From Herpetosiphonaceae bacterium (lineage in GTDB: Bacteria; Chloroflexota; Chloroflexia; Chloroflexales; Kallotenuaceae): a DNA stretch of 61,632 bases. The number at the start of each line of letters is the position of its first letter. Position 1 is the stretch's first letter. Under the pieces are notes generated by a model, which was not told where the DNA came from, made no database searches, and worked only from the letters and a program-made list of their open reading frames with translations. Shown in pieces: positions 17,902-26,255 of this stretch. The stretch covers positions 1 through 61,632 of the forward strand of contig DASUTC010000024.1 of assembly GCA_036374795.1 (NCBI GenBank), read 5' to 3'. The position numbers and the translations under genes are program-made.

Positions 17902-17945
17902 TTTTAGGTATGCTTAAAATAGCACAGGGCGAGATGGGTTGTCAA
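17902..17945 (-). promoter_or_regulatory. mntR promoter with MntR-type operator
   Basis: Minus strand: -35 TTGACA (plus 17940-17945), 18-base spacer, -10 TATTTT (plus 17916-17921). The palindrome TTTAGG-TATG-CTTAAA (17903-17918) overlaps the -10 and the start of the transcript. It matches the operator before mntA, so autoregulation is likely. Confidence 0.7.
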
Positions 17946-18084
17946 GGGGGGTTGGCAACTGATAGCTGAGGTTTGTTGAGCAAGAGTGATGCCCTTCGGC
18001 ATACGCCTTGCTGAATGCCCGCTCCGTACCGACAGCATGATACGGTGGCACTGCGCGGAGAGCGGCGTCGCCACAGGAGGCGAT

Positions 18085-18687
18085 ATGGAGCAACGAGTGT
18101 ATCACGGCGAGGTCCGGCCCGAAGGTCTGGCTCAGGCGCTACTCGACGAGTGGGATCGCGAGCCGACGATCGCGCAGGCGTTCGGGGCGGAGGATTACGT
18201 CGTCGTGCAGATCGGGCAGCGCGACGCGGGCTGGTTCGACGATGAGCCGCGCCAGGCGCTAACGCTGACGATCGAGCCGCTCACGGATGGCGTGCAGGTG
18301 ACGATGGGCCAGCAGAAATGGTACAAAGAGCAGAACGTGCAGATCTTCGTCGGCGGCCTGGTGGGATTGCTGCCGTTTTTCTTTGGCTTTCCGCTCGGCC
18401 AGTTCTTCGGCGGCGACGGCGATATTCCGCAGACGTTGCCGGGCCGCGTCTGGCAATCGATCGACCGCTATGCGAGCAGCTTCGGCGCTGCGACGGGCAA
18501 AACGCAGCGCCTGCCGACGGTAGCCTGTGCCGAGTGCGGCGTGGCGAATCCACAGGGCGCGGAGCGCTGCTCGGCCTGCGGCGCGCGGCTCGATGCTGCT
18601 CCAACCTGCCCGAAGTGCGGGTATTCCAATCCGCCGGGCGCGAATTTCTGCAATCGCTGCGGCCTGAATCTGCGCGGCGAGGCTTGA
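18085..18687 (+). CDS. Zinc-ribbon protein with a hydrophobic segment
   Basis: A 200-residue protein of unknown function. The N-terminal ~85 residues are soluble, a hydrophobic Gly/Phe-rich stretch (IFVGGLVGLLPFFFGFPLG, about 89-107) may enter the membrane, and the C-terminus has four CxxC pairs forming two zinc ribbons of the DZANK type (CAECG...CSACG, CPKCG...CNRCG). ATG 18085 is chosen because AGGAGG lies just upstream. It diverges from mntR. Confidence 0.75.
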   Translation: MEQRVYHGEVRPEGLAQALLDEWDREPTIAQAFGAEDYVVVQIGQRDAGWFDDEPRQALTLTIEPLTDGVQVTMGQQKWYKEQNVQIFVGGLVGLLPFFFGFPLGQFFGGDGDIPQTLPGRVWQSIDRYASSFGAATGKTQRLPTVACAECGVANPQGAERCSACGARLDAAPTCPKCGYSNPPGANFCNRCGLNLRGEA

Positions 18688-18718
18688 CGAATGATCAGGG
18701 CAGGGCACCGCCGTGGGT

Positions 18719-18897
18719 AGGCCCTCACCCCGGGCCGGGTGCCATGCCCGGAGGGCACCCGGCATGGCACCCGCCCTTCCCCGCGCTCAGGCGGAAGCCC
18801 GCCTGAGCGGCGACAGGAGAGGGGGTGATTTGGTTCTCGGTGTGCCCAGAGGGTGCCCGTTCTCGGTTCTTGGTTCTTGGTTCTTGATTCTCCTCCG
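18719..18897. repeat. Composite intergenic repeat (copy 4) with hairpins
   Basis: Holds the GC-rich block GGCCCTCACCCC, an inverted GCCGGGTGCC/GGCACCCGGC pair, a perfect 10-base hairpin GCTCAGGCGG/CCGCCTGAGC (18785-18808), GGAGAGGGGG, and three to four TTCTTGG units (about 18865-18890). It fills the gap between the converging zinc-ribbon gene and asd; the hairpins may end transcription from both sides. Confidence 0.85.
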
Positions 18898-18909
18898 CCT
18901 CACGGCGCG

Positions 18910-19974
18910 CTACCCCGCGAATCCCTCGGCTACCAGCAGCTCGGCGTTGAGAATCGCGCCGCCCGCCGCGCCCCGGATCGTGTTGTGCGATAGCGCTACG
19001 AACTTGAGATCCAGCAGGTTGCAGGGCCGGACGCGACCGACGGTGGTGCCCATGCCGCCGTACAGATCGCGGTCGCGGCGCGGCTGTGGTCGATCGGCCT
19101 CAGGTCGCACGACGATCGGGCACTCCGGCGCGGACGGCAGATCGCGCACGATCGGCGGCGCGCGAAACTCGCTCAGGCTGGCAATCGCCTCGCCGGGCGT
19201 TACCTTCGCGTCCAGCTCGACCGCGACTGTGGCGGTGTGTCCGTCGATCACCGGCACGCGCGTGACCTGCGCGCTGATCCGAATGTCGGCATTCTGGAAC
19301 GTGCCCGCTTCGAGCGTGCCCAGCAGCTTGAGCGGCTCGCTTTCGATCTTGGCCTCCTCGCCGCCGCTGGCGATATTCGGGATCAGATTGTCGAGAATGT
19401 CGAGCGCCGACACGCCGGGATAGCCCGCGCCTGAGATCGCTTGCAGCGTGGTGACGAGGCAGCGCCGCACGCCAAACGCATCGTGCAGCGGCTTGAGCGC
19501 CATCACGATCGTGATCGTCGAGCAGTTGGGATTGGTGACGATCGCGCCGCGCCAGTTGCGCTCGCGCCGCTGCCGCTCGATCATGCCGATGTGGCCGGGA
19601 TTGACCTCCGGGATCAGCAGCGGCACCAGCGGGTCCATCCGAAACGCCGAGGCGTTGGAGCAGACCATCGCGCCGCCTGCGGCCCACTGCGGCTCGCTCT
19701 CAAGGGCATTCTCGGCGGGCAGGGCCGAAAACGCGATCGGCACATCGGCGACCTCATCGGTCGGCTGGACGATCATATCGGCGATGGCTTCGGGCACGGC
19801 GTCGTTCAAGATCCAGCGCGCGACCTCGCCGTAGGGCTTGCCGATCGAGCGATCCGAGCCGGTGAGCGCGGCGATCTCGAACCAGGGATGGTCGGCGAGC
19901 AGTTGGACGAAACGCTGTCCGACCGCGCCGGTTGCGCCCAGGATTGCGACGGGCAGTTTCGTTGCTGGAGGCAT
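18910..19974 (-). CDS. asd: Aspartate-semialdehyde dehydrogenase
   Basis: Reduces aspartyl phosphate to aspartate semialdehyde for the lysine, threonine and methionine branches; 354 residues. NADP-binding GATGAVGQRF near the N-terminus, catalytic Cys in TNPNCSTIT, SGAGYPG, and the active-site His in PVIDGHTATV. The sequence is of the archaeal/fungal-like type (SNASAFRMDPLVPLLIPEVN) rather than the E. coli type. ATG 19974 has AAGGA at good spacing. It follows lysC on the same strand, separated by a hairpin. Confidence 0.95.
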   Translation of the reverse strand: MPPATKLPVAILGATGAVGQRFVQLLADHPWFEIAALTGSDRSIGKPYGEVARWILNDAVPEAIADMIVQPTDEVADVPIAFSALPAENALESEPQWAAGGAMVCSNASAFRMDPLVPLLIPEVNPGHIGMIERQRRERNWRGAIVTNPNCSTITIVMALKPLHDAFGVRRCLVTTLQAISGAGYPGVSALDILDNLIPNIASGGEEAKIESEPLKLLGTLEAGTFQNADIRISAQVTRVPVIDGHTATVAVELDAKVTPGEAIASLSEFRAPPIVRDLPSAPECPIVVRPEADRPQPRRDRDLYGGMGTTVGRVRPCNLLDLKFVALSHNTIRGAAGGAILNAELLVAEGFAG

Positions 19975-19995
19975 GGTCGTTCCTTTCTTTTGCGA

Positions 19996-20024
19996 TACGA
20001 AAACCCCGCTGCTGCCAGCGGGGT
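19996..20024 (-). terminator. Terminator-like hairpin between lysC and asd
   Basis: On the minus strand ACCCCGCT pairs with AGCGGGGT (20003-20024) and is followed by TTTTCG. It lies 29 bases after the lysC stop and 29 bases before the asd start, leaving no room for a promoter between, so it should act as a partial terminator, attenuator or processing site within the operon. Confidence 0.65.
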
Positions 20025-20052
20025 TGCACAAGCGTGTGTTCGACCGCTGATC

Positions 20053-21480
20053 TCAGACCAGTTGCATGGTATGAGTCGCAGTAGTCGTCGTGAGCGGATG
20101 GATTGCCCTGACGGCAGCATCCGCGTCGTTGGCGTCGACGACCAGGCTGATCGAGCATTCTGACGAGCCGAGCGCGATAGCGTGGATGTTGATCGCGCTA
20201 TCGCCCAGCGCGACGAAGATCCGCCCCGCGATGCCGGGCGTGGTGCGAATGCCCGCGCCGACGACCGTGACGATCACTGCCTGATCCTGCACGAACACGC
20301 CGTCTATGTCGTGGCGGGCGATCTCGCTGGCTAGCTCAGTCTCAAGCGCCGCGCGGATGCTGTCGGCGTACTTCGACGGGATCACAAAGCAGATGCTCTG
20401 CTCCGACGACGCCTGCGAGATCATCAGCACGCTGGCGTGCAGCCGCGCAACGGTGGTAAACGTGCGCGCCGCGATGCCGGGCACGCCCAGCATACCGCGA
20501 CCGGCCACGGTGATCATGCTGAGGTTGCGGATCGCCGTGACCGCCTTGATCTTGCCGTTGCCGGACTCGCCCCGGCGCATCACGACGGTGCCGGGATGGG
20601 CCGGGTTGAAGGTGTTTTTGAAATGCACGGGAATGTTGCGCTCGACGAGCGGCTGGATCGTCTTGGGATGCAGCACTTTCGCGCCGAAGTAGGCCAGCTC
20701 GCCGATCTCGTCGTAGGCGATGCGATGCACGACCCGCGCTTCGGGCACGATCCGGGGATCGGCGGTCAGCACGCCGTCGACCTCTTTGTAGAACACAACC
20801 GCATCCGCGCCCAGCGCCGCCCCGATGATCGACGCGCTGTAGTCGCTGCCGCCGCGCCCCAGCGTGGTGGTAATGCCCGCGCTGGTCGCGCCCAGGAAGC
20901 CGGTGATCACTGGCACTTTGCCCGCTTCCAGCAGCGGACGGAGCCGCGCCGCGACCTGCGCCTCCGTCGGCTCGAAGAGCGGCGAGGCATCGCCGAAGCG
21001 ATCGTCGGTGACGATCAGCGTGGCCGCGTCGACCGCCGCCGCGTCCAGGCCGCGAATCCGCAGCGCGGCGGCGACCAGCGGCGCGTTGAGCCGCTCGCCG
21101 AGCGCCGAGATCGTATCCAGCGCGCGCGGCGTAAGCTCGCCCAGCACATTGATGCCGTGACAGAGCGTGGTAAACTCGCTGAGCAGCCGCTCGGCCTCGG
21201 CAGCTAGGGCCTGCTGCTCGTCCTCGTCTGGGATCAGCTTCTGCGCGGTGGTCATGTGGCGCAGGTGTAGCTCGCTGGCGATCTCGTTGTGCGTCACGCT
21301 ATCGCCAGCGGCGGCGGTATGCGCGCCGCGCAGCAGCGCATCGGTTACGCCGCTCATAGCAGATACGACGATCGCCACCTGATGATCGTGCGCTGCCGTC
21401 TGAATGATGCGGATCACAGATTCGAGCGCGGCGACGCTGCCGACTGAGGTTCCTCCGAACTTATACACATGTAACGCCAT
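20053..21480 (-). CDS. lysC: Aspartate kinase
   Basis: Phosphorylates aspartate, first step of the aspartate family pathway; 475 residues, the length of single-chain class III enzymes. KFGGTSVGS at the N-terminus binds ATP, GFLGATSAG and TTLGRGGSDYSA form the substrate site, and two ACT domains (about 315-470, e.g. MITVAGRGMLGVPG and VTVVGAGIRTTPG) provide feedback control. ATG 21480 is preceded by GAGGGA. Downstream of metX and upstream of asd. Confidence 0.96.
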   Translation of the reverse strand: MALHVYKFGGTSVGSVAALESVIRIIQTAAHDHQVAIVVSAMSGVTDALLRGAHTAAAGDSVTHNEIASELHLRHMTTAQKLIPDEDEQQALAAEAERLLSEFTTLCHGINVLGELTPRALDTISALGERLNAPLVAAALRIRGLDAAAVDAATLIVTDDRFGDASPLFEPTEAQVAARLRPLLEAGKVPVITGFLGATSAGITTTLGRGGSDYSASIIGAALGADAVVFYKEVDGVLTADPRIVPEARVVHRIAYDEIGELAYFGAKVLHPKTIQPLVERNIPVHFKNTFNPAHPGTVVMRRGESGNGKIKAVTAIRNLSMITVAGRGMLGVPGIAARTFTTVARLHASVLMISQASSEQSICFVIPSKYADSIRAALETELASEIARHDIDGVFVQDQAVIVTVVGAGIRTTPGIAGRIFVALGDSAINIHAIALGSSECSISLVVDANDADAAVRAIHPLTTTTATHTMQLV

Positions 21481-21616
21481 GCATGTCCCTCATCTGAATC
21501 ACTACACGAGGTAGCAAAGGTGTGTCCGTTGCATCGTCGCTACAGCACGTGCAGCCGTGGACGCATGTAGCTCTAACGAAGCAGATGAAAGACGCCGTTG
21601 TCGCCTGTGCATTATA
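21481..21616 (-). promoter_or_regulatory. metX-lysC intergenic leader with a possible -10 box
   Basis: TATAAT (plus 21611-21616, minus orientation) overlaps the metX stop and could start a separate lysC transcript with a leader of about 125 bases. The -35 is poor (TTATCG). The leader has no conserved lysine-riboswitch elements that I can recognise. Confidence 0.35.
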
Positions 21617-22757
21617 CCGAAGCAATGGCGTCTGCGATAACCGGCGTTAGCCGCTGGTACTCAAGCAAAAATGCGTCGTGGCCCAGCACCGAGTCGAGCG
21701 CGATATACTCCACGTCGCGGCCAGCCATGCGCGCCGCCGCCACGAGCGTTTCCGAATCCTGGGGCGGGTACAGCCAGTCCGACGAGAACGAGGCGATCAG
21801 AAATCGCGCGCGGGCGTGCTCGAAGGCCTCGACCAGCGACGCATAGCCCGCGCAGGCGTCGAAGTAATCCAGCGCCTTGGTGATGTATAGGTACGAGTTC
21901 GCGTCGAAGCGATCGACGAAGGAGTTGCCCTGGTAGTTGAGGTAGCTCTCGACGGCAAACTCCGACTCGAAGCTGTAGCTCAGCTCCGGCAGCGCCTGGA
22001 GGTCGCGTCCGAAGCGCCACTGCAAGCGCTCGGCGCTGAGATAGGTCATATGCCCGACCATCCGCGCCGTCGCCAGGCCGTTTTCGGGTATCGGTCCGTC
22101 GTAGTAGTGACCGCCGCGCCACTGCGGATCGCGCATGATCGCCTGCCGTCCGATATGGTTGAACGCGATCTGCTGCGGCCCGTGCTTGGCTGCCGTCGCC
22201 AGCGCCACGGCCAGAGCGACGCGCTCAGGATGGTTGATCGCCAGCTCAAGCACTTGCATGCCGCCCATCGAGCCGCCGACCGCCGCGTGTACCCGCTCGA
22301 TGCCGAGCCGGTCGAGCAGCCGAAGCTGCGCGGCGACCATATCGGGGATCGTCACGACCGGAAAATCCGTGCCGTAGGGCCGTCCGGTCGCGGGATTGAT
22401 CGAGCTGGGACCGGTCGAGCCTTTGCAGCCGCCGATCACGTTGGCGCAGAGCACGAAGTAGCGCGAGGTGTCGAAGGCGCGGCCCGGCCCGATCATCTCG
22501 TTCCACCATCCAGGCTTGCGATCGCCGGGATGGTGCCGCCCGGCGGCGTGCGCGTCGCCGGAGAGCGCGTGCATCACCAGGATCACGTTGTCGCGCGCGG
22601 CGTTGAGCGTGCCGTAGGTTTCGTAGGCCAGCGTAAACGGGCCAAGCTCCGCCCCATTTCGGAGGCGGAGCGGCTCTTGCCACGTGGCATATTGAGTTTG
22701 GACAATTCCAACGTCTGAGTTCAATGTTTCAAGCTCAAGGCTTAATGTTGCTAACAT
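21612..22757 (-). CDS. metX: Homoserine O-acetyltransferase
   Basis: Acylates homoserine for methionine synthesis (acetyl-CoA donor by family convention; succinyl possible). Alpha/beta hydrolase fold, about 381 residues. Nucleophile elbow GGSMGGMQVLE, oxyanion stretch VILVMHALSGDAHAAG, and the catalytic Asp (DSETLV) and His (LGHDAFLLE) are all present. The first ATG is at 22757, but codons about 3-13 fall in a degenerate GTTTCAA repeat and the conserved part begins only near residue 20, so the true start is uncertain. It follows metY. Confidence 0.92.
   Translation of the reverse strand: MLATLSLELETLNSDVGIVQTQYATWQEPLRLRNGAELGPFTLAYETYGTLNAARDNVILVMHALSGDAHAAGRHHPGDRKPGWWNEMIGPGRAFDTSRYFVLCANVIGGCKGSTGPSSINPATGRPYGTDFPVVTIPDMVAAQLRLLDRLGIERVHAAVGGSMGGMQVLELAINHPERVALAVALATAAKHGPQQIAFNHIGRQAIMRDPQWRGGHYYDGPIPENGLATARMVGHMTYLSAERLQWRFGRDLQALPELSYSFESEFAVESYLNYQGNSFVDRFDANSYLYITKALDYFDACAGYASLVEAFEHARARFLIASFSSDWLYPPQDSETLVAAARMAGRDVEYIALDSVLGHDAFLLEYQRLTPVIADAIASV
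22717..22745. repeat. Degenerate GTTTCAA repeat inside the metX 5' end (copy 5)
   Basis: GTTCAATGTTTCAAGCTCAAGG matches the heptamer block of the intergenic family but lies within the annotated first codons of metX. It either shows repeat invasion of a coding start or that translation starts downstream of it. Confidence 0.55.
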
Positions 22758-22849
22758 ACTTCGCTTTATGCGCCAGGCTGCCTGTTCTTCAATCTCCTGG
22801 CAGCCTGACGCTCGATGTGTTGTCGGGCACTACCGAATTCCGAGCCGCG

Positions 22850-24133
22850 CTACACCTTGCTCAAGGCGTTGTCCAGATCCGCCAGCAGATCATCCAGCGT
22901 TTCGAGGCCAACCGACAGCCGCACGAAATCATCGGTCACGCCGGTCGTTACCTGCTCGTCGGGCGTGAGCTGCGAGTGGGTGGTCGACGCGGGGTGGATC
23001 GCCAGCGATTTCGCGTCGCCGATGTTGGCGAGATGCGAGAAGAGCTGGAGGCTGTCGATGAACTTGCGGCCAGCCGAGCGCCCGCCCTTGATGCCGAAGC
23101 CGAGCAGCGCGCCCTGGCCCCTGGGCAGGTATTTCTGCGCGAGCTGGTACGACTCGTGCGACGGCAGGCCGGGATAGTTGACCCACGCAACCTTAGAGTG
23201 CTCGCTCAGGAAGCGCGCCACGCCCAGCGCGTTCTGGCAGTGGCGATCCAGGCGCAGGCTCAGCGTCTCGATGCCCTGCAAGAACAGGAAGGCGTTGAAG
23301 GGCGACAGCGCCGGGCCGAAGTCGCGCAGCAGTTGCACGCGCGCCTTGAGGATGAACGCCGGAGCGCCCAGGTCGGCAAACTTCAGGTTGTGGTAGCTCG
23401 GATCGGGCGTGGTGAAGTTGGCGAAGCGTCCGCTGCCGGCCCAGTCGAACTTGCCGCTGTCCACGATCAGGCCGCCGATGCTGGTGCCGTGACCGCCGAT
23501 GAACTTGGTGGCCGAGTGGACCACGATGTCGACGCCCCAGTCGAACGGACGCAGCAGGTACGGCGTCGGCACGGTGTTATCGACGATCACGGGCACGCCT
23601 TTTTCGTGCGCGAGCCTGGTGATCGCCTCAAGATCGGGCACGTTCAGGCGCGGGTTGCCCACCGATTCGAGGAAGACCGCCTTGGTGCGATCGTCGATCT
23701 GCGCGATGAACGCTTCGGGATCGTCGGGATCGTGAAACTTTACATCGATGCCGTATTTGGGCAGCGTGTAGTGGAACAGGTTGTACGTGCCGCCGTACAG
23801 GCTGGTCGCCGACAGGATGTTATCGCCCTGTTCGGCAATGTTCAGGATCGCCAGCGTCTCGGCGGCCTGCCCCGACGAGACGGCCAGCGCGCCGACGCCG
23901 CCCTCCAGCAGCGCGATCCGCTGCTCCAGCACGTCGGACGTGGGGTTCATGATCCGTGTATAGATATTGCCGACCTCTTGCAGCGCGAAGAGCGCCTGAG
24001 CATGATCGGTGTCGCGGAAGACATAGGAGGTCGTCTGATAGATCGGCACTGCGCGCGCGCCGGTCGTCGGATCGGCCACCTGCCCGCCGTGTAACGCCAG
24101 TGTGTCGAAGCCGTTGAACTGCTGGTCTGCCAT
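22850..24133 (-). CDS. metY: O-acetylhomoserine sulfhydrylase
   Basis: PLP enzyme making homocysteine (or methionine) from O-acetylhomoserine and sulfide; Cys/Met metabolism family, 427 residues. [42 protein letters not shown], and the PLP lysine in [11 protein letters not shown] are present. The extra loop with [12 protein letters not shown] is typical of MetY rather than MetB. ATG 24133 has GGGAGA six bases upstream; the frame's further upstream extension runs through the riboswitch terminator and is not coding. First gene after the SAM riboswitch. Confidence 0.95.
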   Translation of the reverse strand: MADQQFNGFDTLALHGGQVADPTTGARAVPIYQTTSYVFRDTDHAQALFALQEVGNIYTRIMNPTSDVLEQRIALLEGGVGALAVSSGQAAETLAILNIAEQGDNILSATSLYGGTYNLFHYTLPKYGIDVKFHDPDDPEAFIAQIDDRTKAVFLESVGNPRLNVPDLEAITRLAHEKGVPVIVDNTVPTPYLLRPFDWGVDIVVHSATKFIGGHGTSIGGLIVDSGKFDWAGSGRFANFTTPDPSYHNLKFADLGAPAFILKARVQLLRDFGPALSPFNAFLFLQGIETLSLRLDRHCQNALGVARFLSEHSKVAWVNYPGLPSHESYQLAQKYLPRGQGALLGFGIKGGRSAGRKFIDSLQLFSHLANIGDAKSLAIHPASTTHSQLTPDEQVTTGVTDDFVRLSVGLETLDDLLADLDNALSKV

Positions 24134-24194
24134 GATCGTTCTCCCTGCAATGGTTGTAGGCTTGCCGTAAGATTCATCACCAGATGAGGGGCAT

Positions 24195-24223
24195 AAAAAA
24201 AACCTCATCGTGTGCGATGAGGG
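24195..24223 (-). terminator. Riboswitch expression-platform terminator
   Basis: On the minus strand CCTCATCG-CACA-CGATGAGG is followed by eight T residues (plus 24195-24202). It lies between the SAM aptamer and metY, the standard position for transcription attenuation. Confidence 0.9.
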
Positions 24224-24269
24224 TACGTGTACAGAGCAGCAGGTTCACCGTAGGTGCAGCCGCACTGGC

Positions 24270-24388
24270 GCGTCCTCTCATCTTCCAGAATGCTTCTGCC
24301 GGAATTGGCACCAGTGCCTAGCAGCGCTAGAACGGTTGCCGGGGCTTCTTCGGGCCGGTCCCTCCACCCCTCTGGATAAGAGTTTTGC
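24270..24388 (-). promoter_or_regulatory. SAM-I (S-box) riboswitch
   Basis: Minus strand: CTCTTATCCAGAG opens the aptamer, then GGTGGAGGGACCGGCCC, GAAGCCCCGGCAACC, a variable P3/P4 arm, and closing GATGAGAG. These are the conserved S-box core elements in the right order. Binding of S-adenosylmethionine should favour the terminator at 24195-24223 and switch off metY and the genes behind it. Confidence 0.95.
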
Positions 24389-24418
24389 GTTTATGCGCGT
24401 ATTCACTTGTTGTGAGTG

Positions 24419-24447
24419 ACTATAGCGTATCTTAAGTTAGTTGTCAA
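24419..24447 (-). promoter_or_regulatory. metY operon promoter
   Basis: Minus strand: perfect -35 TTGACA (plus 24442-24447), 17-base spacer, -10 TATAGT (plus 24419-24424). Transcription would begin about 25 bases before the riboswitch. Confidence 0.85.
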
Positions 24448-24530
24448 GCTAGTTAACAAACAGCGCTATGATGCCGTTGTCCACGCTGATCTCGGTGGTG
24501 TACACTATCAGGCATTGATGGAGCAGATTT

Positions 24531-24857
24531 ATGCCAAACGGCGTTGATAGTGAAGATCTACGCGGCGGTGAAGGGCAGATTGCAGCGCGCGGCGACTGGG
24601 TTACGGTGCGCTACGATGGGTATGTGCAGCAAGGCGATCTGTTTCAAACCCGCGTGACCTGCTCCTTTCGTCTGCATCGCCGCGACGTGATCCCTGGCCT
24701 GGTCTATGGCATCGCAAGCATGCGCGTCGGTGGGCGGCGGCGCATCCGGATCAGCCCGTATCTGGCGTATGGCGCGACGGGCGTACCGGGGCTGATCCCA
24801 CCTCAGGCGGTGCTCGTCTTTGATCTGGAACTGCTTGGCGTAAAGGCGGCTGGATGA
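24531..24857 (+). CDS. FKBP-type peptidyl-prolyl isomerase (short)
   Basis: A 108-residue single-domain FKBP. VTVRYDGYVQQGDLFQT, VIPGLVYGIASMRVGGRRRIRISPYLAYGATGVPG and IPPQAVLVFDLELLGV follow the family pattern. It departs from canonical FKBPs at the DGxxFDSS position (QTRVTCSF instead), so proline-isomerase activity may be weak. ATG 24531 has GGAG about eight bases upstream. It diverges from the metY promoter and converges with the citrate synthase gene. Confidence 0.82.
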   Translation: MPNGVDSEDLRGGEGQIAARGDWVTVRYDGYVQQGDLFQTRVTCSFRLHRRDVIPGLVYGIASMRVGGRRRIRISPYLAYGATGVPGLIPPQAVLVFDLELLGVKAAG

Positions 24858-24897
24858 GAGCACCGCTGGAAGCAGCTACCGAGTCGCGCGAATCGGC

Positions 24898-24930
24898 ACC
24901 CTCCCGCACCATGCTGCGAGAGGGTGTTGT
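24898..24930. terminator. Hairpin between converging FKBP and citrate synthase genes
   Basis: ACCCTCCCGCA pairs with TGCGAGAGGGT (one mismatch), followed by GTTGT on the plus strand. Likely terminator for the FKBP gene, possibly used from both sides. Confidence 0.6.
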
Positions 24931-24960
24931 ACGCGATGGTATGTGATTGATCGATGCTGC

Positions 24961-26106
24961 CTAGCGCTTCTCAAGCGCTACCCAGCGCCGATCTTTCTCG
25001 CTGCTATAGACCGACTGGGGCCGGATAATGCGGTTGAGCGCGATCTGCTCGAAGCAGTGGGCGGTCCAGCCTGCCACGCGGCTGATCGCGAACGTCGGCG
25101 TGAACATCTCGGTCGGCAGGTCCAGGCCATAGAGCAGCAGCGCTGTGTAGAACTCGACATTGGTCTGCAATCTGCGGCCCGGCTTGTACTCGTTCAGCAG
25201 CGCAAGCGCCGTCTGCTCGACATGCCGCGCCAGATCGTACAGCCGTGTATCGCCGTCGGTGCGGTACAGCCGCTCCGCCGCAGCCGAGAGCACATCGGCG
25301 CGCGGATCGCGCACTTTGTAGACCCGATGCCCGAAGCCCATCAGCCGCTCGCCGCGCTCCAGCTTGGCCCGCAGATACGCCTCCGCCCGCTCCGCCGCCC
25401 CGATCTCGAAGACCATATCCAGCGCAGGGCCGGGAGCGCCGCCGTGGAGCGGCCCTTTTAGCGCGCCAATCGCGCCGGTGATCGCCGAGATCATATCCGA
25501 CTGTGTGGAGACGATCACTCTGGCGGTGAACGTCGAGGCGTTCAGCCCGTGGTCGACGACCGTGTTCAGATAAGTTTCGAGGCCGCGCACGCGCTCGGCG
25601 CTCGGCTCCTCGCCCGACAGCATGTACAGGTAGTTGGCGGCGTGGCTCAGATCGGCGCGCGGCGCGATCGGCTCCTGGTTGCGCCGCAGCCGCCAGTAGG
25701 CCGCGACGATCGTCGGGAAGCACGCAACCAGGGTGAGCGCGTCGTGCTGCGGATCGTCGCTGGCAGCGCCGGGCGCGTGCAGGCTAAGCGTGCTGGTCGC
25801 CATACGCAGCACGTCCATCGTCGGAGCCTGCTGTGCCGCCGCAGTGCGCAGCAGATCGAGCGTGGCCTGCGGCAGCGCCCGGCGTTCGGCAAGCCTCTCC
25901 CGCAGCGCGGTCAACTGCCGGGCGGTCGGCAGCGCGTCGTACCACAGCAGATGGATCGTTTCTTCAAACTCGGCCTGCCCCGCCAGCGCTTCTACCGCAA
26001 AGCCCGCGATGATTAGCTCGCCCGCCTGCCCGTCGACGCTGCTCAGCCGGGTCTGCGCCGCGATCACGCCCTCCAAACCCGATTTGACTGGTGTATCTAT
26101 TGCCAT
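24961..26106 (-). CDS. gltA: Citrate synthase
   Basis: Condenses oxaloacetate and acetyl-CoA (or a homologous acyl-CoA); 381 residues, the short prokaryotic dimeric type. Catalytic histidines lie in GPLHGGAPG and MGFGHRVYKVRDPR; the usual catalytic Asp is Glu here (NVEFYTALLLYG). FTPTFAISRVAGWTAHCFEQ and the C-terminal RIIRPQSVY are typical. AGGAG lies seven bases before ATG 26106. It is transcribed away from a second, DNA-binding citrate synthase; a 2-methylcitrate synthase role cannot be excluded. Confidence 0.93.
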   Translation of the reverse strand: MAIDTPVKSGLEGVIAAQTRLSSVDGQAGELIIAGFAVEALAGQAEFEETIHLLWYDALPTARQLTALRERLAERRALPQATLDLLRTAAAQQAPTMDVLRMATSTLSLHAPGAASDDPQHDALTLVACFPTIVAAYWRLRRNQEPIAPRADLSHAANYLYMLSGEEPSAERVRGLETYLNTVVDHGLNASTFTARVIVSTQSDMISAITGAIGALKGPLHGGAPGPALDMVFEIGAAERAEAYLRAKLERGERLMGFGHRVYKVRDPRADVLSAAAERLYRTDGDTRLYDLARHVEQTALALLNEYKPGRRLQTNVEFYTALLLYGLDLPTEMFTPTFAISRVAGWTAHCFEQIALNRIIRPQSVYSSEKDRRWVALEKR

Positions 26107-26154
26107 ACGCTTGCTCCTGGCTATTCGCTGTTCAAAGGTTGTCCTTTAGGAGCG

Positions 26155-26183
26155 AGTATAGACACATGCATATATGTTGTCAA
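26155..26183 (-). promoter_or_regulatory. Promoter of the citrate synthase gene
   Basis: Minus strand: -35 TTGACA (plus 26178-26183), 17-base spacer, -10 TATACT (plus 26155-26160). The -35 ends two bases from the palindrome at 26185-26202. Confidence 0.85.
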
Positions 26184-26184
26184 T

Positions 26185-26214
26185 ATTGATTGATAAATCA
26201 ATACATTGTATGAT
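26185..26214 (+). promoter_or_regulatory. Operator palindrome and promoter of the HTH-citrate synthase gene
   Basis: ATTGATT-GATA-AATCAAT (26185-26202) is a perfect 7-4-7 inverted repeat. It covers the -35 TTGATT (26186-26191) and part of the 17-base spacer before -10 TATGAT (26209-26214) of the rightward gene, and abuts the -35 of the leftward gene. A second small palindrome ATACA-T-TGTAT follows at about 26201-26211. A protein bound here could repress both genes. Confidence 0.75.
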
Positions 26215-26255
26215 ATGTATAAAGTCATCGGGCTAAACATCGTTTGGGGAGCGGC

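Noticed and set aside
21481-21611. Lysine riboswitch before lysC
   Set aside because: The leader is short and lacks the conserved lysine aptamer elements.
22724-24094. Long plus-strand frame across metY
   Set aside because: Shadow of metY on the other strand; no family features.
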